From Denitromonas iodatirespirans (lineage in GTDB: Bacteria; Pseudomonadota; Gammaproteobacteria; Burkholderiales; Rhodocyclaceae): 64,000 nt of DNA. The notes beneath the pieces are model-generated. The model saw only the letters and a program-made list of their open reading frames with translations. It was not told the origin of the DNA and searched no databases. Each line of letters begins with the position of its first letter. The stretch's first letter is position 1. Shown here one piece after another: positions 1 to 8,175 of this stretch. Both the position numbers and the translations under genes were made by a program. The stretch is from the NCBI RefSeq assembly GCF_018524365.1, contig NZ_JAEKFT010000021.1:24112-88111 (forward strand), in the 5' to 3' direction.

Positions 1-177
1 GAGCGTCACCTGCCGGCCCAGCGCCTCGCCGGCCTGCACCGGCAGCTGCCACTTGACCAGCGCCGGCAGCGCAAAAAAGCCCAGCAGCGCATACAGCACC
101 ACGCCCGCAACGACGCCCAACACCCACCGCCGAGCCTTGAGCTTCCAGCCGTTATCCTGTGTCGCAGACGCGCTCAT
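1..177 (-). CDS. DUF748/AsmA-like membrane protein, N-terminal fragment
   Basis: The minus strand reads from ATG at 177 through the window edge, giving the first 59 residues of a larger protein. A short basic stretch (KLKARR, residues 12-17) is followed by one hydrophobic segment (about 18-40, ending FFALPALV) and then by the sequence KWQLP...GRQVTL. That anchor plus a 'leaves the membrane and starts a beta repeat' pattern is typical of the DUF748/AsmA-like family, large inner-membrane-anchored periplasmic proteins linked to envelope lipid transport. The assignment rests on the N-terminus alone; the rest lies outside the window. It is divergent from the DsbA-family gene at 381, with about 200 bases between them that hold no visible gene. 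Confidence 0.6.
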   Translation of the reverse strand, partial: MSASATQDNGWKLKARRWVLGVVAGVVLYALLGFFALPALVKWQLPVQAGEALGRQVTL

Positions 178-380
178 TCGCAGTCTCCTCTCCCGCCGCC
201 AGCTTACCAGCGCCCGGCCGCTTCCCGCATCCGCGGATGCTTGCAGCAGGTGTCCACGCGCCGGGCCGGCACCGGTTGCCCACGCCATGCGCCGGCGCTC
301 GACTTGACCGATGGGCGCAAATCCACCAACTTTGTCCGGTCGGTTTCATCCACGCAGCCCGATCCGACCCAGGAGACCCC

Positions 381-1034
381 ATGACCCACGACGCGCAAGC
401 GCTGCAGATCGACATCGTGTCCGATGTCGTCTGCCCGTGGTGCCTCATCGGTTACCGCCAGCTGGCCACCGCGCTGGCCGCCGCCGGCACGCCGCACGAG
501 ATTCGCTGGCACCCCTTCGAACTGAACCCCGACATGCCGCCCGAGGGCCAGAACCTGCGCGAGCACCTGGCCGAGAAATACGGCACCACGCCGGCCCAGT
601 CGGAAGAGAACCGCCAGAGAATCACCGCGCTCGGCGCCGAACTCGGCTTCACCTTTCACTTTAGTGACGACCTGCGCATGCACAACACCTTCAACGCGCA
701 CCAACTGCTGCACTGGGCCGATCAACACGACCGCCAGCACGCGCTGGCGCAGGCGCTGTTTGCAGCGCACTTCACCGATCACCGCGATCTGTCGGACCCC
801 GCCATGCTGGCCGACATGGCCGCCACCGTCGGGCTCGACCGCGACGAAGCCGGCGCCGTGCTCGCCGACCAGCGCTTCGCCCCCGCGGTGCGCGAGGCCG
901 AACGCCACTGGCAGGCCCAGGGCATCCAGGCCGTGCCCGCCATCATCTTCAACCACCGCTATCTGGTGAGCGGCGCGCAAGGCGTCGACAACTACACCCG
1001 CATCCTCGAACAACTGGCCAAGCAGCCGGAATAG
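381..1034 (+). CDS. DsbA family oxidoreductase (FrnE-like)
   Basis: This encodes 217 residues of a thioredoxin-fold protein of the DsbA/FrnE family (related to 2-hydroxychromene-2-carboxylate isomerases). The redox motif CPWC is at residues 18-21, right after the first beta strand, and the C-terminal part carries the cis-Pro loop (AVPAIIF). There is no signal peptide, so it should act in the cytosol on disulfides or electrophiles, as FrnE does in oxidative stress. The ATG at 381 is chosen because AGGAG lies 10 bases upstream and the fold starts immediately after; the longer reading frame upstream has no ribosome binding site. The glutathione-linked yghU gene starts 30 bases downstream, so the two probably form a thiol-redox pair. 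Confidence 0.88.
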   Translation: MTHDAQALQIDIVSDVVCPWCLIGYRQLATALAAAGTPHEIRWHPFELNPDMPPEGQNLREHLAEKYGTTPAQSEENRQRITALGAELGFTFHFSDDLRMHNTFNAHQLLHWADQHDRQHALAQALFAAHFTDHRDLSDPAMLADMAATVGLDRDEAGAVLADQRFAPAVREAERHWQAQGIQAVPAIIFNHRYLVSGAQGVDNYTRILEQLAKQPE

Positions 1035-1064
1035 CCCCCGACACGGAACAAGGAAGCCACACGC

Positions 1065-1940
1065 ATGTCCGACACACCCTCCTACACCCCGCCCAAGGTC
1101 TGGACCTGGGACGCCGAGAACGGCGGCGAGTGGGCCAAGATCAACCGCCCCATCGCCGGCCCCACCCACGAGGCCACCCTGCCGCGCGGCAAGCACCCGC
1201 TGCAGCTCTACTCCATGGGCACGCCCAACGGCCAGAAAGTCACCATCGCGCTCGAAGAGCTGCTGGCGGCCGGCGAGCACGGCGCCGAGTACGACGCCCA
1301 CCTGATCCGCATCAGCCAGGGCGACCAGTTCTCCACCGGCTTCGTCGCGGTGAACCCCAATTCCAAGATCCCCGCCCTGCTCGACACCACCACCGGCAGC
1401 CGCGTGTTCGAAAGCGGCGCCATCCTGCTCTACCTCGCCGAAAAGTTCGGCCGCCTCCTGCCCAAGGCCCCGGCCGCACGCACCGAAGCGCTCAACTGGC
1501 TGTTCTGGCTGCAGGGCTCGGCGCCCTATCTTGGCGGCGGCTTCGGCCACTTCTACGCCTACGCTCCTGAAAAGTTCGAGTACCCCATCAACCGCTACAC
1601 CATGGAAGTCAAACGCCAGATGGACGTACTCGACCGCGAGCTGGCCGAGCACCGCTACCTAGGCGGCGACGAATACACCATCGCCGACATCGCCACCTGG
1701 CCCTGGTACGGCAAGCTTGTGCTCGGCCAGGCCTACGGCGCCGCCGAATTCCTCGACGCCGCGAGCTACACGCACCTGAACCGCTGGGCCCGCGAGATCG
1801 CCCAACGCCCCGCCGTGAAGCGTGGGTGCATGGTCAACCGCAGCTGGGGCGAACCCTCGGAGCAATTGCACGAGCGGCATGATGCGTCGGATTTTGAATT
1901 GAAGACGCAGGACAAGGTAGCGCCGGATGGCGCCGGTTAA
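1065..1940 (+). CDS. yghU: Glutathione-dependent disulfide-bond oxidoreductase YghU
   Basis: This 291-residue protein matches the YghU/Nu-class glutathione S-transferase family in length and in its diagnostic N-terminal extension (YTPPKVWTWD, then NRPIAGPTHE). After it comes the GST thioredoxin domain, with TPNG at residues 53-56 marking the glutathione-activating position, the cis-Pro segment NSKIPALLD, and ESGAIL, which binds the gamma-glutamyl group. The C-terminal half is the helical domain. Family members bind two glutathiones and reduce disulfides in the cytosol. It follows the FrnE-like gene closely in the same orientation and is probably co-transcribed with it. Confidence 0.93.
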   Translation: MSDTPSYTPPKVWTWDAENGGEWAKINRPIAGPTHEATLPRGKHPLQLYSMGTPNGQKVTIALEELLAAGEHGAEYDAHLIRISQGDQFSTGFVAVNPNSKIPALLDTTTGSRVFESGAILLYLAEKFGRLLPKAPAARTEALNWLFWLQGSAPYLGGGFGHFYAYAPEKFEYPINRYTMEVKRQMDVLDRELAEHRYLGGDEYTIADIATWPWYGKLVLGQAYGAAEFLDAASYTHLNRWAREIAQRPAVKRGCMVNRSWGEPSEQLHERHDASDFELKTQDKVAPDGAG

Positions 1941-1960
1941 ACGCACATAATGCCGAACGA

Positions 1961-2040
1961 ATAGCCCAGACAAGGCCCGCAGGGCCGCCTCCGGGAATCA
2001 CCGGTTGATCGAGCACCGCGAAATCCGGGACCGCCGCCCA
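1961..2040. repeat. REP-like interspersed palindromic element (copy A, degenerate)
   Basis: After yghU lies an element with an (A)TAGCCC head, the inner hairpin GGCCCGCAGGGCC, CTCCGGGA and a second half ending AAATCCGGGA. The same building blocks recur at 5657-5747 and 7292-7382, so this is one member of an interspersed family. The head is changed from GTAG to ATAG and one stem is imperfect, so this copy looks decayed. Confidence 0.6.
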
Positions 2041-2063
2041 ATCAGCGCGAGCCAGGAAAACAG

Positions 2064-2603
2064 ATGCACTTCTCAAACACCATCGCCGGCCACGAAGACG
2101 CGCTGATCGCACTCTTCACCAACACCTTCACCGCCTCCGAAGGTGCCGAGGAAGGCGCGCGGATCGGCTCGCTCGTGCGCACCATGCTGCACGACACCCC
2201 GCCACAGGATCTGTTGGTGTTCACCGCCGGGGACGAAGGCCGGATCGTTGGCGGCATCTTCTTCTCGCGCATGCGCTTTGCGCAGGATGCGCGCACTGTA
2301 TTCATCCTGGGGCCGGTCGCCGTCGCGACCGAAGCGCAGGGCAAAGGCATCGGCCAGCAACTGCTGAAGCACGGTCTGGCCGCCCTGCGCGACGCCGGCG
2401 TTGACGCCGCCCTCACCTATGGCGATCCGAACTACTACATGCGCGTGGGTTTCCGGCAAATCAGCGAAGCCGACGCCAGGCCCCCCTTCAAACTCCAGCA
2501 CCCGGAAGGCTGGATGGGCCAGTCGCTGTCGGAGCGCCCCCTGACACCGCTCAAGGGGGCGTCGCGGTGCGTCGCGGCGCTGAGCGACCCGGCGTTCTGG
2601 TAG
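2064..2603 (+). CDS. GNAT family N-acetyltransferase (YhbS-like)
   Basis: This 179-residue protein has the GNAT fold: the beta4 strand with ILGPVAV (81-87) followed by the acetyl-CoA pyrophosphate loop QGKGIG (92-97), then a C-terminal YGDPNYYMRVGF segment. That late motif is characteristic of the YhbS-type subgroup, small cytosolic acetyltransferases of unassigned substrate. It stands alone between two REP-like repeats. The ATG at 2064 has a purine-rich GCGAGCCAGGAAAAC stretch upstream. Confidence 0.82.
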   Translation: MHFSNTIAGHEDALIALFTNTFTASEGAEEGARIGSLVRTMLHDTPPQDLLVFTAGDEGRIVGGIFFSRMRFAQDARTVFILGPVAVATEAQGKGIGQQLLKHGLAALRDAGVDAALTYGDPNYYMRVGFRQISEADARPPFKLQHPEGWMGQSLSERPLTPLKGASRCVAALSDPAFW

Positions 2604-2642
2604 GACTGCCGGTCGTCGCGTCAAACGCGCCCGCATCGCTCG

Positions 2643-2690
2643 GATAGGGCCCGAAGGGCCGCCTCCGAGGTGTATCGGCCGATCGCCCCC
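2643..2690. repeat. REP-like interspersed element (copy B, fragment)
   Basis: Just after the GNAT gene the sequence GATAGGGCCCGAAGGGCCGCCTCC resembles the inner half of the repeats at 1961, 5657 and 7292, followed by a weak second half around CGGCCGATCG. It is too degenerate to define exact ends. It suggests an old copy of the same family. Confidence 0.35.
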
Positions 2691-2795
2691 CGGCGCCGGC
2701 TTTCGTTCGCCGCAGCACCACCAGCACGCGGCCGGCCGGATTAGACCTTACCGACCGGGTCGCCTAAGCTCAATGTGTCATCAGGAGCGACGGCC

Positions 2796-3617
2796 ATGCT
2801 TGAAGCCCGGGAACTCGACCATATCGCCTCGCAGGTATGGTCGGCACACAAGTCGGTGCGCCAGATCGCGCCATTCTCGCAGGGCGTGGCCGCCTTCGAC
2901 CTCCCCTCGGCCTACGCCGTGGCGCGGCGTGTTCATGATCGGCGCATGGCCGAAGGCGCCGTGCCGGTCGGCCGCAAGATCGGTTTCACCAACGCGGACA
3001 TGTGGCGCATCTATGGCGTCCGCGATCCCATCTGGGCCTATGTCTACGATCAAACCGTCGTTTCGTTCGACACGGGCGAAGGCACTTGCCGCATCGGCCC
3101 GTTCGCCGAACCCAAGATCGAACCGGAAATCGTTTTCCACTTCCGCACCCAGCCCCCGGTCGGCAGTGACTTGCGCGCACTGCTGGCCTCGATCGACTGG
3201 GTTGCCCATGCCTTCGAGGTCGTGCAATCGCATTTTCCCGGCTGGGCGTTCCAGGCCGCCGACACCGTCGCCGACGGCTCGCTTCACGGCAGCTTGCTGC
3301 TCGGCCCGCCGGTGCCCATCGCTCAACTCGGCGAGGCGGCACAGGAAGCGCTGGCCAGCTTCACCGTCACCCTGGCCTGCGACGGGGCCGTGCGCGAAGT
3401 CGGGACAGGCGCCAACGTGCTCGGCAGCCCGCTGCGCGCCCTGGCTCAGCTCACCGAGGTCCTGGCCACACAGCAAGATGCCGTGCCGCTGCAGGCCGGC
3501 GAACTTGTGACAACAGGCACCCTGACCCGCGCATACGCCCTGGCCCCTGGCCAGACCTGGACAACCGCGTTGCAAGGCATCCCGCTGCCTGGGCTGACCG
3601 TGCGGTTTGAACGCTGA
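2796..3617 (+). CDS. 2-keto-4-pentenoate hydratase-like protein (MhpD family)
   Basis: This 273-residue protein has the fumarylacetoacetate-hydrolase-like hydratase layout seen in MhpD/DmpE-type enzymes: an N-terminal helical part, GRKIGFTN in the first third, EPKIEPEIVF carrying the acidic metal ligands, and a late GxxVLGSP...LAQL segment. Such enzymes hydrate 2-hydroxypenta-2,4-dienoate or decarboxylate related products in aromatic meta-cleavage. Here it is not next to a meta-cleavage operon, so the substrate is open. The ATG at 2796 is preferred over the GTG at 2775 because AGGAG sits 9 bases upstream of it. An MFS carrier follows on the same strand after 105 bases. Confidence 0.8.
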   Translation: MLEARELDHIASQVWSAHKSVRQIAPFSQGVAAFDLPSAYAVARRVHDRRMAEGAVPVGRKIGFTNADMWRIYGVRDPIWAYVYDQTVVSFDTGEGTCRIGPFAEPKIEPEIVFHFRTQPPVGSDLRALLASIDWVAHAFEVVQSHFPGWAFQAADTVADGSLHGSLLLGPPVPIAQLGEAAQEALASFTVTLACDGAVREVGTGANVLGSPLRALAQLTEVLATQQDAVPLQAGELVTTGTLTRAYALAPGQTWTTALQGIPLPGLTVRFER

Positions 3618-3722
3618 ACGCCGCCCTGGACATCTGCAGGTGCTCGGCCGCCGTGCCAGCGTGTTCGGCTTCCTTCGCCGATGCACGCGGCGCTTGCCAG
3701 ATGCCTGTCTGACGGAGGCCAC

Positions 3723-5036
3723 ATGAAGTCACTGTCGAGCACTGCTTTTGCGCTGTTCGGTGCCGCGCTGATCGCGATCAGTTTCGGGCTCGCCCGCTTC
3801 GCCTTCGGGCTGTTCGTGCCGCCCATCCGCGCCGAGCTGGATCTCACGCCGGACCTGATCGGCATCATCGGCGCGCTGCCGCTCATCAGTTTCCTGCTGG
3901 CCACGTTGGTTGCGCCCTTCATCGCCGATCGCCTCGGCGCCCGTTACTCGGCGGTGCTCTCCGGGGGCTTCGGGGCCGGCGGCCTGGCCCTGATCAGCCT
4001 GGCCTTTGACGCCCTCTCGCTCGGTGCGGGGGTGTTCGCGTGCGGCATCTGCACCGGCCTGATGATGCCGGCGCTCACCGCCGCCATGCAGGCGATGGTC
4101 AAGCGCTCGCTGCACGGACGCGTGAGCGCGGTCATGAACGCGGGGACCAGCATCGGCGTTGCCGTTGCCGTCCCCGCCGTTCTGTTCCTGGCCGATGCCT
4201 GGCGCTTGGCCTACCTGTCCTTTGCCGTGCTGGCCGGCGTCGGCGTGGTGGCGGCCTGGACCATCCTCCCCTCGGTTTCGCGCGTCACGCCCACGAACGC
4301 CGCGCCGCCGCCTCCGATCAGCGTCTTGCAGTGGTCGCGTCTGTTCAGGCTCTCGCTGTTCGCCTTTGCGATGGGCTTCGTCTCCGCGGCGTACTGGATC
4401 TTCGCGCCCGACCTGGCGGTCGCCCTCGGCGGCTTGCCGCCGAATGCCACCGGGTGGCTCTGGCTGGCGGTCGGCATTGCCGGCCTCGGCGGTGCCGTGG
4501 TCGCCGACCTGGCCGATCGCAACAACCCGCCCATCACGCAGGCGCTGATGCTGATGATGCTGTCGGCGAGCCTGGCATTGCTCGCGGCCAGCCCCGGCCG
4601 GCTGGTGCTCGCCGCGTTTTCCGCGCTGGTCTTCGGGCTGGCCTACATGAGCCTGACGGGGCTCTATCTGATGACCGGCATCCGCCTGCTGCCGGGCCGG
4701 CTGTCCATGGGGCCGGTGCTGCCCTTCATGGCCGTTGCATTGGGGCAGGCGACGGGTTCGCCCGTCGTCGGCCTGCTGGTGAATGCATTCGGCTACGCCG
4801 ATGCGTTTGCCATGTTCGCCGCGATCGGTATCCTGGTCGCCGTCTTGTCGCCCCTGTATCCGCGCTACATCGACCATCCCGCCAGCCACGAGGTCGAGGG
4901 CGAGACCGGCCTCCAGGCGGCGTTCGACCATCAGCTCCAGGGCGCGGACGGCAAGCCCCTTCCCCCGCTACCGGTCACGCTGACGATGCCGGACCAGGGC
5001 GAAGACAGAAAGGAAGCTGAGCCCCCGCCCGCCTGA
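3723..5036 (+). CDS. MFS transporter
   Basis: This encodes 437 residues with about twelve hydrophobic segments in two sets of six and the polar A-motif-like loop (ADRLGAR) after segment 2, the hallmark of major facilitator carriers. The C-terminal 55 residues are hydrophilic and proline-rich. Residues near the start (GLARFAFGLFVPP) resemble YbfB/YjiJ-type members of unknown substrate. The ATG at 3723 is chosen because GGAGG lies 5 bases upstream; an upstream in-frame ATG at 3681 lacks such a site. It could be linked to the preceding hydratase-like gene, but the 105-base spacer makes that uncertain. Confidence 0.85.
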   Translation: MKSLSSTAFALFGAALIAISFGLARFAFGLFVPPIRAELDLTPDLIGIIGALPLISFLLATLVAPFIADRLGARYSAVLSGGFGAGGLALISLAFDALSLGAGVFACGICTGLMMPALTAAMQAMVKRSLHGRVSAVMNAGTSIGVAVAVPAVLFLADAWRLAYLSFAVLAGVGVVAAWTILPSVSRVTPTNAAPPPPISVLQWSRLFRLSLFAFAMGFVSAAYWIFAPDLAVALGGLPPNATGWLWLAVGIAGLGGAVVADLADRNNPPITQALMLMMLSASLALLAASPGRLVLAAFSALVFGLAYMSLTGLYLMTGIRLLPGRLSMGPVLPFMAVALGQATGSPVVGLLVNAFGYADAFAMFAAIGILVAVLSPLYPRYIDHPASHEVEGETGLQAAFDHQLQGADGKPLPPLPVTLTMPDQGEDRKEAEPPPA

Positions 5037-5074
5037 TCCCTCAACCGCGAACCCGCGTCAACACGGAGCGTCGC

Positions 5075-5623
5075 ATGCCCGCCACCCAACCCGTTCTTGT
5101 CCCCGTCGGCGATGCCGACACCGCTGCCGCCGCCGCATCGCTCATCCGCGAGTACCTGCAATTCATCGCCGAGACCGCCCGCGACCACTATCGGCTGAGC
5201 TTCGACATCGAGGCCATGATCGCCTCGGATCTTGACGACCGGGCAAAGTTCTACCCGCCCGCGGGGCGCTTCTATGTCGTTCGCCACGAGGACCGTTATG
5301 TCGCCGTCGGCTGCCTCAAGCGCCTGACGACGTCCGTGGGCGAAATCCAGCGCATGTATGTCCGGCACGATGCACGCGGCCTGGGGGTCGGCCGACTGCT
5401 GGTCGAACGGCTACTGGCCGACGCGCGGAGCATGGGCTTCGACACCGTGCGGCTGGAGAGCCTCAGGGCATTGACGGCGGCGCACACGCTCTATCGATCG
5501 GTCGGCTTCCGGGAAATCGCGCCCTATGCCGACAACAGCATGAAGGACTATCAAGCCCCGGCGTCGATGGCGACCTACCGGGCCTCCGTTCTGTTCATGG
5601 AGCGGGCGCTGGACGTGCCGTAG
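5075..5623 (+). CDS. GNAT family N-acetyltransferase
   Basis: This 182-residue protein contains a single GNAT domain: IQRMYVRHDARG leads into the acetyl-CoA loop RGLGVG (101-106), followed by the helix LLVERLLADAR and the beta5/beta6 region with LYRSVGFREI. The N-terminal half (EYLQFIAETARDHY) resembles a common proteobacterial subgroup of unknown substrate. It begins 38 bases after the MFS gene and may share its transcript. Confidence 0.85.
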   Translation: MPATQPVLVPVGDADTAAAAASLIREYLQFIAETARDHYRLSFDIEAMIASDLDDRAKFYPPAGRFYVVRHEDRYVAVGCLKRLTTSVGEIQRMYVRHDARGLGVGRLLVERLLADARSMGFDTVRLESLRALTAAHTLYRSVGFREIAPYADNSMKDYQAPASMATYRASVLFMERALDVP

Positions 5624-5656
5624 GGGTTGGGTTGCACCAGATCGTTCGCGGCAAAC

Positions 5657-5747
5657 GTAGCCCGGATGGAGCGAAGTGAAATCCGGGAGCGGTGGTCGAT
5701 CAACCGATGAGTCCAGGAGGCGGCCCTGCGGGCCTTTTCCCGACTAC
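5657..5747. repeat. REP doublet (BIME-like) with GTAG heads, copy C
   Basis: The element opens with GTAG (5657-5660) followed by the stem CCCGGAT...ATCCGGG (5661-5687). It closes with a second palindrome containing GGCGGCCCTGCGGGCC and ends in CTAC (5744-5747), the complement of the GTAG head. Two inverted REPs with outward GTAG tetranucleotides are the usual layout of a BIME. It lies between the convergent GNAT and serine hydrolase genes. Confidence 0.75.
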
Positions 5748-5843
5748 GCTTGAGGAGGATGTCTCAGGTACCGCAAAAGCGCGAGTCGGGTCGGGGCGGC
5801 TGACGTCCCCGCCCAATACCGTCCGAAGTTGCCCGCCGCCATG

Positions 5844-7082
5844 TCATGGTCCGCGCTGGTGGCGAGCCGCCGCGACAGCTGAAATGAGCCGATTGAATTC
5901 CCGACGACCGGTAAAGCGGTGTTCGCGGCAGAATTCGGTTTTCAGCGCATCTTTCTCCAAACAGCCCTCAAGGATCTGTTCCAACGCCGTGTCGCCGCCG
6001 ACGCCCTGCCGTTGCAAATCAAACCACCGTTTAAGGAACTCCGTCGTATCCGACTGGTGCACAATCACGGTATTCCAAGCGGGAATAACGAAAACCGACT
6101 GCTGCCCCAACCCCCAGGCAAAGTAGCTGCCTTCAGGCAAGCCAGTCTCGGGATCGGGGAGCCACCACAGGAACCCGTGCCCGGCCCTGAGGCCACCAAT
6201 GCCCGTCTCCGCAAAGTCGATGGTGATGCGATTGATCCAGGATCTGGGCAGGACCGCAGCATCACCGACAACGCCCTGATCCAGATAGAGCTGGCCGAAC
6301 CGGCCAAGATCGCGGCCCGACATTTTGAACATCACGGCCCTGTGCTGCGAACGGTCGGGTGCTTCCGAATAGGAAACGGAGTCGAGGGTGTAGTCCTCCA
6401 TGCCGGTCGGTTCGGCGATGCCGGTCTCAAAGGCTTGGGCAACCGACAGACCGGTTCTCTGCTCGAAGATCGTCGTCAGGGCATTGTAGTCCCAGTTGTT
6501 GTAGGCCCATATCGTGCCGGGCTCGTTCTCCGTGTTCCCGAGACGCTCGTCTTTTTCTGCGGTCAGACCGCCTTCCGCGGCCGCGGGGTGATTGATCCCC
6601 GACTTGCTGTGGAGCAGGTCCAGGACGGTCGCTCGGCGCTGAAGCGGCGTAAGGGATCCCGGGGAATCGTCGACGCCAAGTTCCTCGAGCGTGGCGTCGA
6701 GCGGGACCTCGTTCGGCCCCTCGCCGACATGCTGGCCGACGACGGCGCTGAGCATCGCCTTTCGCGCGGAATGTATCGAATGGGGCTGCTCGATATCGCC
6801 CAAAGAGGCGACGACTTCGCCATCCGTCATGATGATGAAGGTATCGGCACTCAGTCGCGATACGTAGTCGAGCACCCTGTCAAGTGCCCCAGGCGACCAG
6901 CCAAGGCGCTCCGCCTCGGCGGCATCCGCCCGATAGGTATCCACGGTTCTTGGCCCAAACGGCGAGCGGATGTGGTCGGCGCGACCCGAGAGACCGCGCT
7001 CCCCGGTGGCGAGCAGAGAACCGAGCACCGCCAGCACGACGACGGCCAGACCAGCGATGGTATAGGCAAGGCGTCGAAACAT
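5844..7082 (-). CDS. Serine hydrolase (class C beta-lactamase/DD-peptidase fold)
   Basis: This 412-residue protein has an N-terminal membrane anchor or uncleaved signal (residues 5-25) and a beta-lactamase-like domain. The catalytic SxxK motif is S105-A-R-K108 and the YxN motif is Y194-N-N196. A WGLG segment near the C-terminus stands where HxG/KTG-type motifs occur. Such proteins are usually periplasmic esterases or peptidases rather than true beta-lactamases. The start at 7082 is supported by GGAG about 10 bases upstream; the longer frame has no such site. It stands alone, flanked by REP doublets on both sides. Confidence 0.85.
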   Translation of the reverse strand: MFRRLAYTIAGLAVVVLAVLGSLLATGERGLSGRADHIRSPFGPRTVDTYRADAAEAERLGWSPGALDRVLDYVSRLSADTFIIMTDGEVVASLGDIEQPHSIHSARKAMLSAVVGQHVGEGPNEVPLDATLEELGVDDSPGSLTPLQRRATVLDLLHSKSGINHPAAAEGGLTAEKDERLGNTENEPGTIWAYNNWDYNALTTIFEQRTGLSVAQAFETGIAEPTGMEDYTLDSVSYSEAPDRSQHRAVMFKMSGRDLGRFGQLYLDQGVVGDAAVLPRSWINRITIDFAETGIGGLRAGHGFLWWLPDPETGLPEGSYFAWGLGQQSVFVIPAWNTVIVHQSDTTEFLKRWFDLQRQGVGGDTALEQILEGCLEKDALKTEFCREHRFTGRREFNRLISAVAAARHQRGP

Positions 7083-7400
7083 AGGGCGGTATCTCCGAAT
7101 GCGTTTGTTGATCGGTGAAATGCAGAACCACGAGATGAACGGCGGTGAGTACCGCCGCACGTCCAACGAAAGCCAACGTGAGGATATGTGGTCCCGTCGG
7201 CAGACTGTAATGGTCAATTCTTTCGGACACCGCGAAAAAGCTGTTGTACGGTGACGTTGCGTTCGTACGCGGTGGGCGCCATGAAGCAAGCGTAGCCCGG
7301 ACAAGGCCCGCAGGGCCGCCTCCGGGATTCATCGCTTAATCGACCACCGTCCCCGGATTCCGCTGCGCTGCATCCGGGCTACGCAACCAGCATCCCGCCC
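7083..7400. other. Intergenic region with REP doublet, no gene seen
   Basis: This 318-base stretch separates the serine hydrolase from the carboxylesterase, both on the minus strand. The first 200 bases should carry the promoter of the serine hydrolase but show no convincing gene on either strand. The last third is the REP doublet at 7292-7382. Confidence 0.6.
7292..7382. repeat. REP doublet (BIME-like) with GTAG heads, copy D
   Basis: GTAG at 7292-7295 begins a palindrome with the inner hairpin GGCCCGCAGGGCC and CTCCGGGATT. The second half, read on the minus strand, is GTAG followed by CCCGGATGCAGCGCAGCGG and ATCCGGGG, a well-formed REP stem. The outward GTAG heads and the shared internal blocks make this the clearest copy of the family in the window. 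Confidence 0.8.
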
Positions 7401-8081
7401 CTACCGCACCAACACCGTCCCCAGCCACTGCTCGATATCCCGCACCTCCTCCATCACGATCCCATGCTCGACGAAGTAGGTCTGCCAGGCGATCGGGTAG
7501 CCGGCTTGTTTGAGTTGGGCGAAGGATTTGAGGGCGAAATCGTGGGGGATCACGCCGTCGTCGCGGCCGTGGGCCATGAAGATGGGCACGTCGCGGTTGG
7601 CATCGCTGGCTTCGGCGGCCAGCGTGTCGGCGAGCGGCAGGTAGGTGGACAAGGCCAGCACGCCAGCGAGGCGCTTGGGGTGGCGCAGGGCGGTGTGCAG
7701 GGCGATGGCGCCGCCTTGCGAGAAGCCGGCGAGCACGATGTTGGCGTCGGGGATGCCACGCGCGTTTTCGCGGGCGATGAGGGCTTCGATCTGTGCGGCC
7801 GACTGGTGCACGCCTTCCGGGTCTTCGCGGCGGGCGGAGAAGTCCTGCGAGACGATGTCGTACCAGGCGCGCATCACGTAGCCGCCGTTGATGGTCACCG
7901 GGCGGGTGGGCGCGTGAGGGAAGACGAAGCGGGTCGGCGGCAGCGCGGCTTCGTCGAAGGCGTCGACCACCGGTTCGAAGTCGTGGCCGTCGGCGCCCAG
8001 GCCGTGCAGCCAGATCACGGCATGGGTGGGATTGGCGCCGGTTTCGATCTCGACGGTGGGGAGAATGGGGGTATGGGTCAT
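7401..8081 (-). CDS. Alpha/beta hydrolase, phospholipase/carboxylesterase family
   Basis: This protein of about 226 residues is a compact alpha/beta hydrolase of the EstB/acyl-protein-thioesterase family. HGLGADG (26-32) forms the oxyanion region and the nucleophile elbow is GFSQGG (119-124, Ser121). The catalytic Asp is in HGRDDGVIP and the His is expected in VEHGI near the C-terminus, where the family usually has GH(E/S)V. No signal peptide is present. The start at 8081 matches where related proteins begin, but an ATG 15 bases upstream is also possible; neither has a clear ribosome binding site. Confidence 0.87.
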   Translation of the reverse strand: MTHTPILPTVEIETGANPTHAVIWLHGLGADGHDFEPVVDAFDEAALPPTRFVFPHAPTRPVTINGGYVMRAWYDIVSQDFSARREDPEGVHQSAAQIEALIARENARGIPDANIVLAGFSQGGAIALHTALRHPKRLAGVLALSTYLPLADTLAAEASDANRDVPIFMAHGRDDGVIPHDFALKSFAQLKQAGYPIAWQTYFVEHGIVMEEVRDIEQWLGTVLVR

Positions 8082-8124
8082 GGCGGTTCGCATCATGGTG
8101 GTGTCTTGCGAACTATACCGACAA

Positions 8125-8154
8125 TGAAAAACGCCCGGCGCGCAGGCCGGGCGT
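8125..8154 (-). terminator. Rho-independent terminator of the NSS transporter gene
   Basis: On the minus strand, ACGCCCGGC pairs with GCCGGGCGT (stem arms 8131-8139 and 8146-8154, six-base loop), followed by TTTTTC. It lies 21 bases past the stop of the transporter gene at 8176. Confidence 0.82.
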
Positions 8155-8175
8155 ATTCACATCGAGCGACGCGCC

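Noticed and set aside
5844..7304. Longer start for the serine hydrolase at 7304
   Set aside because: The extra 74 residues lack a ribosome site, run into a REP doublet and precede a proper signal/anchor segment.
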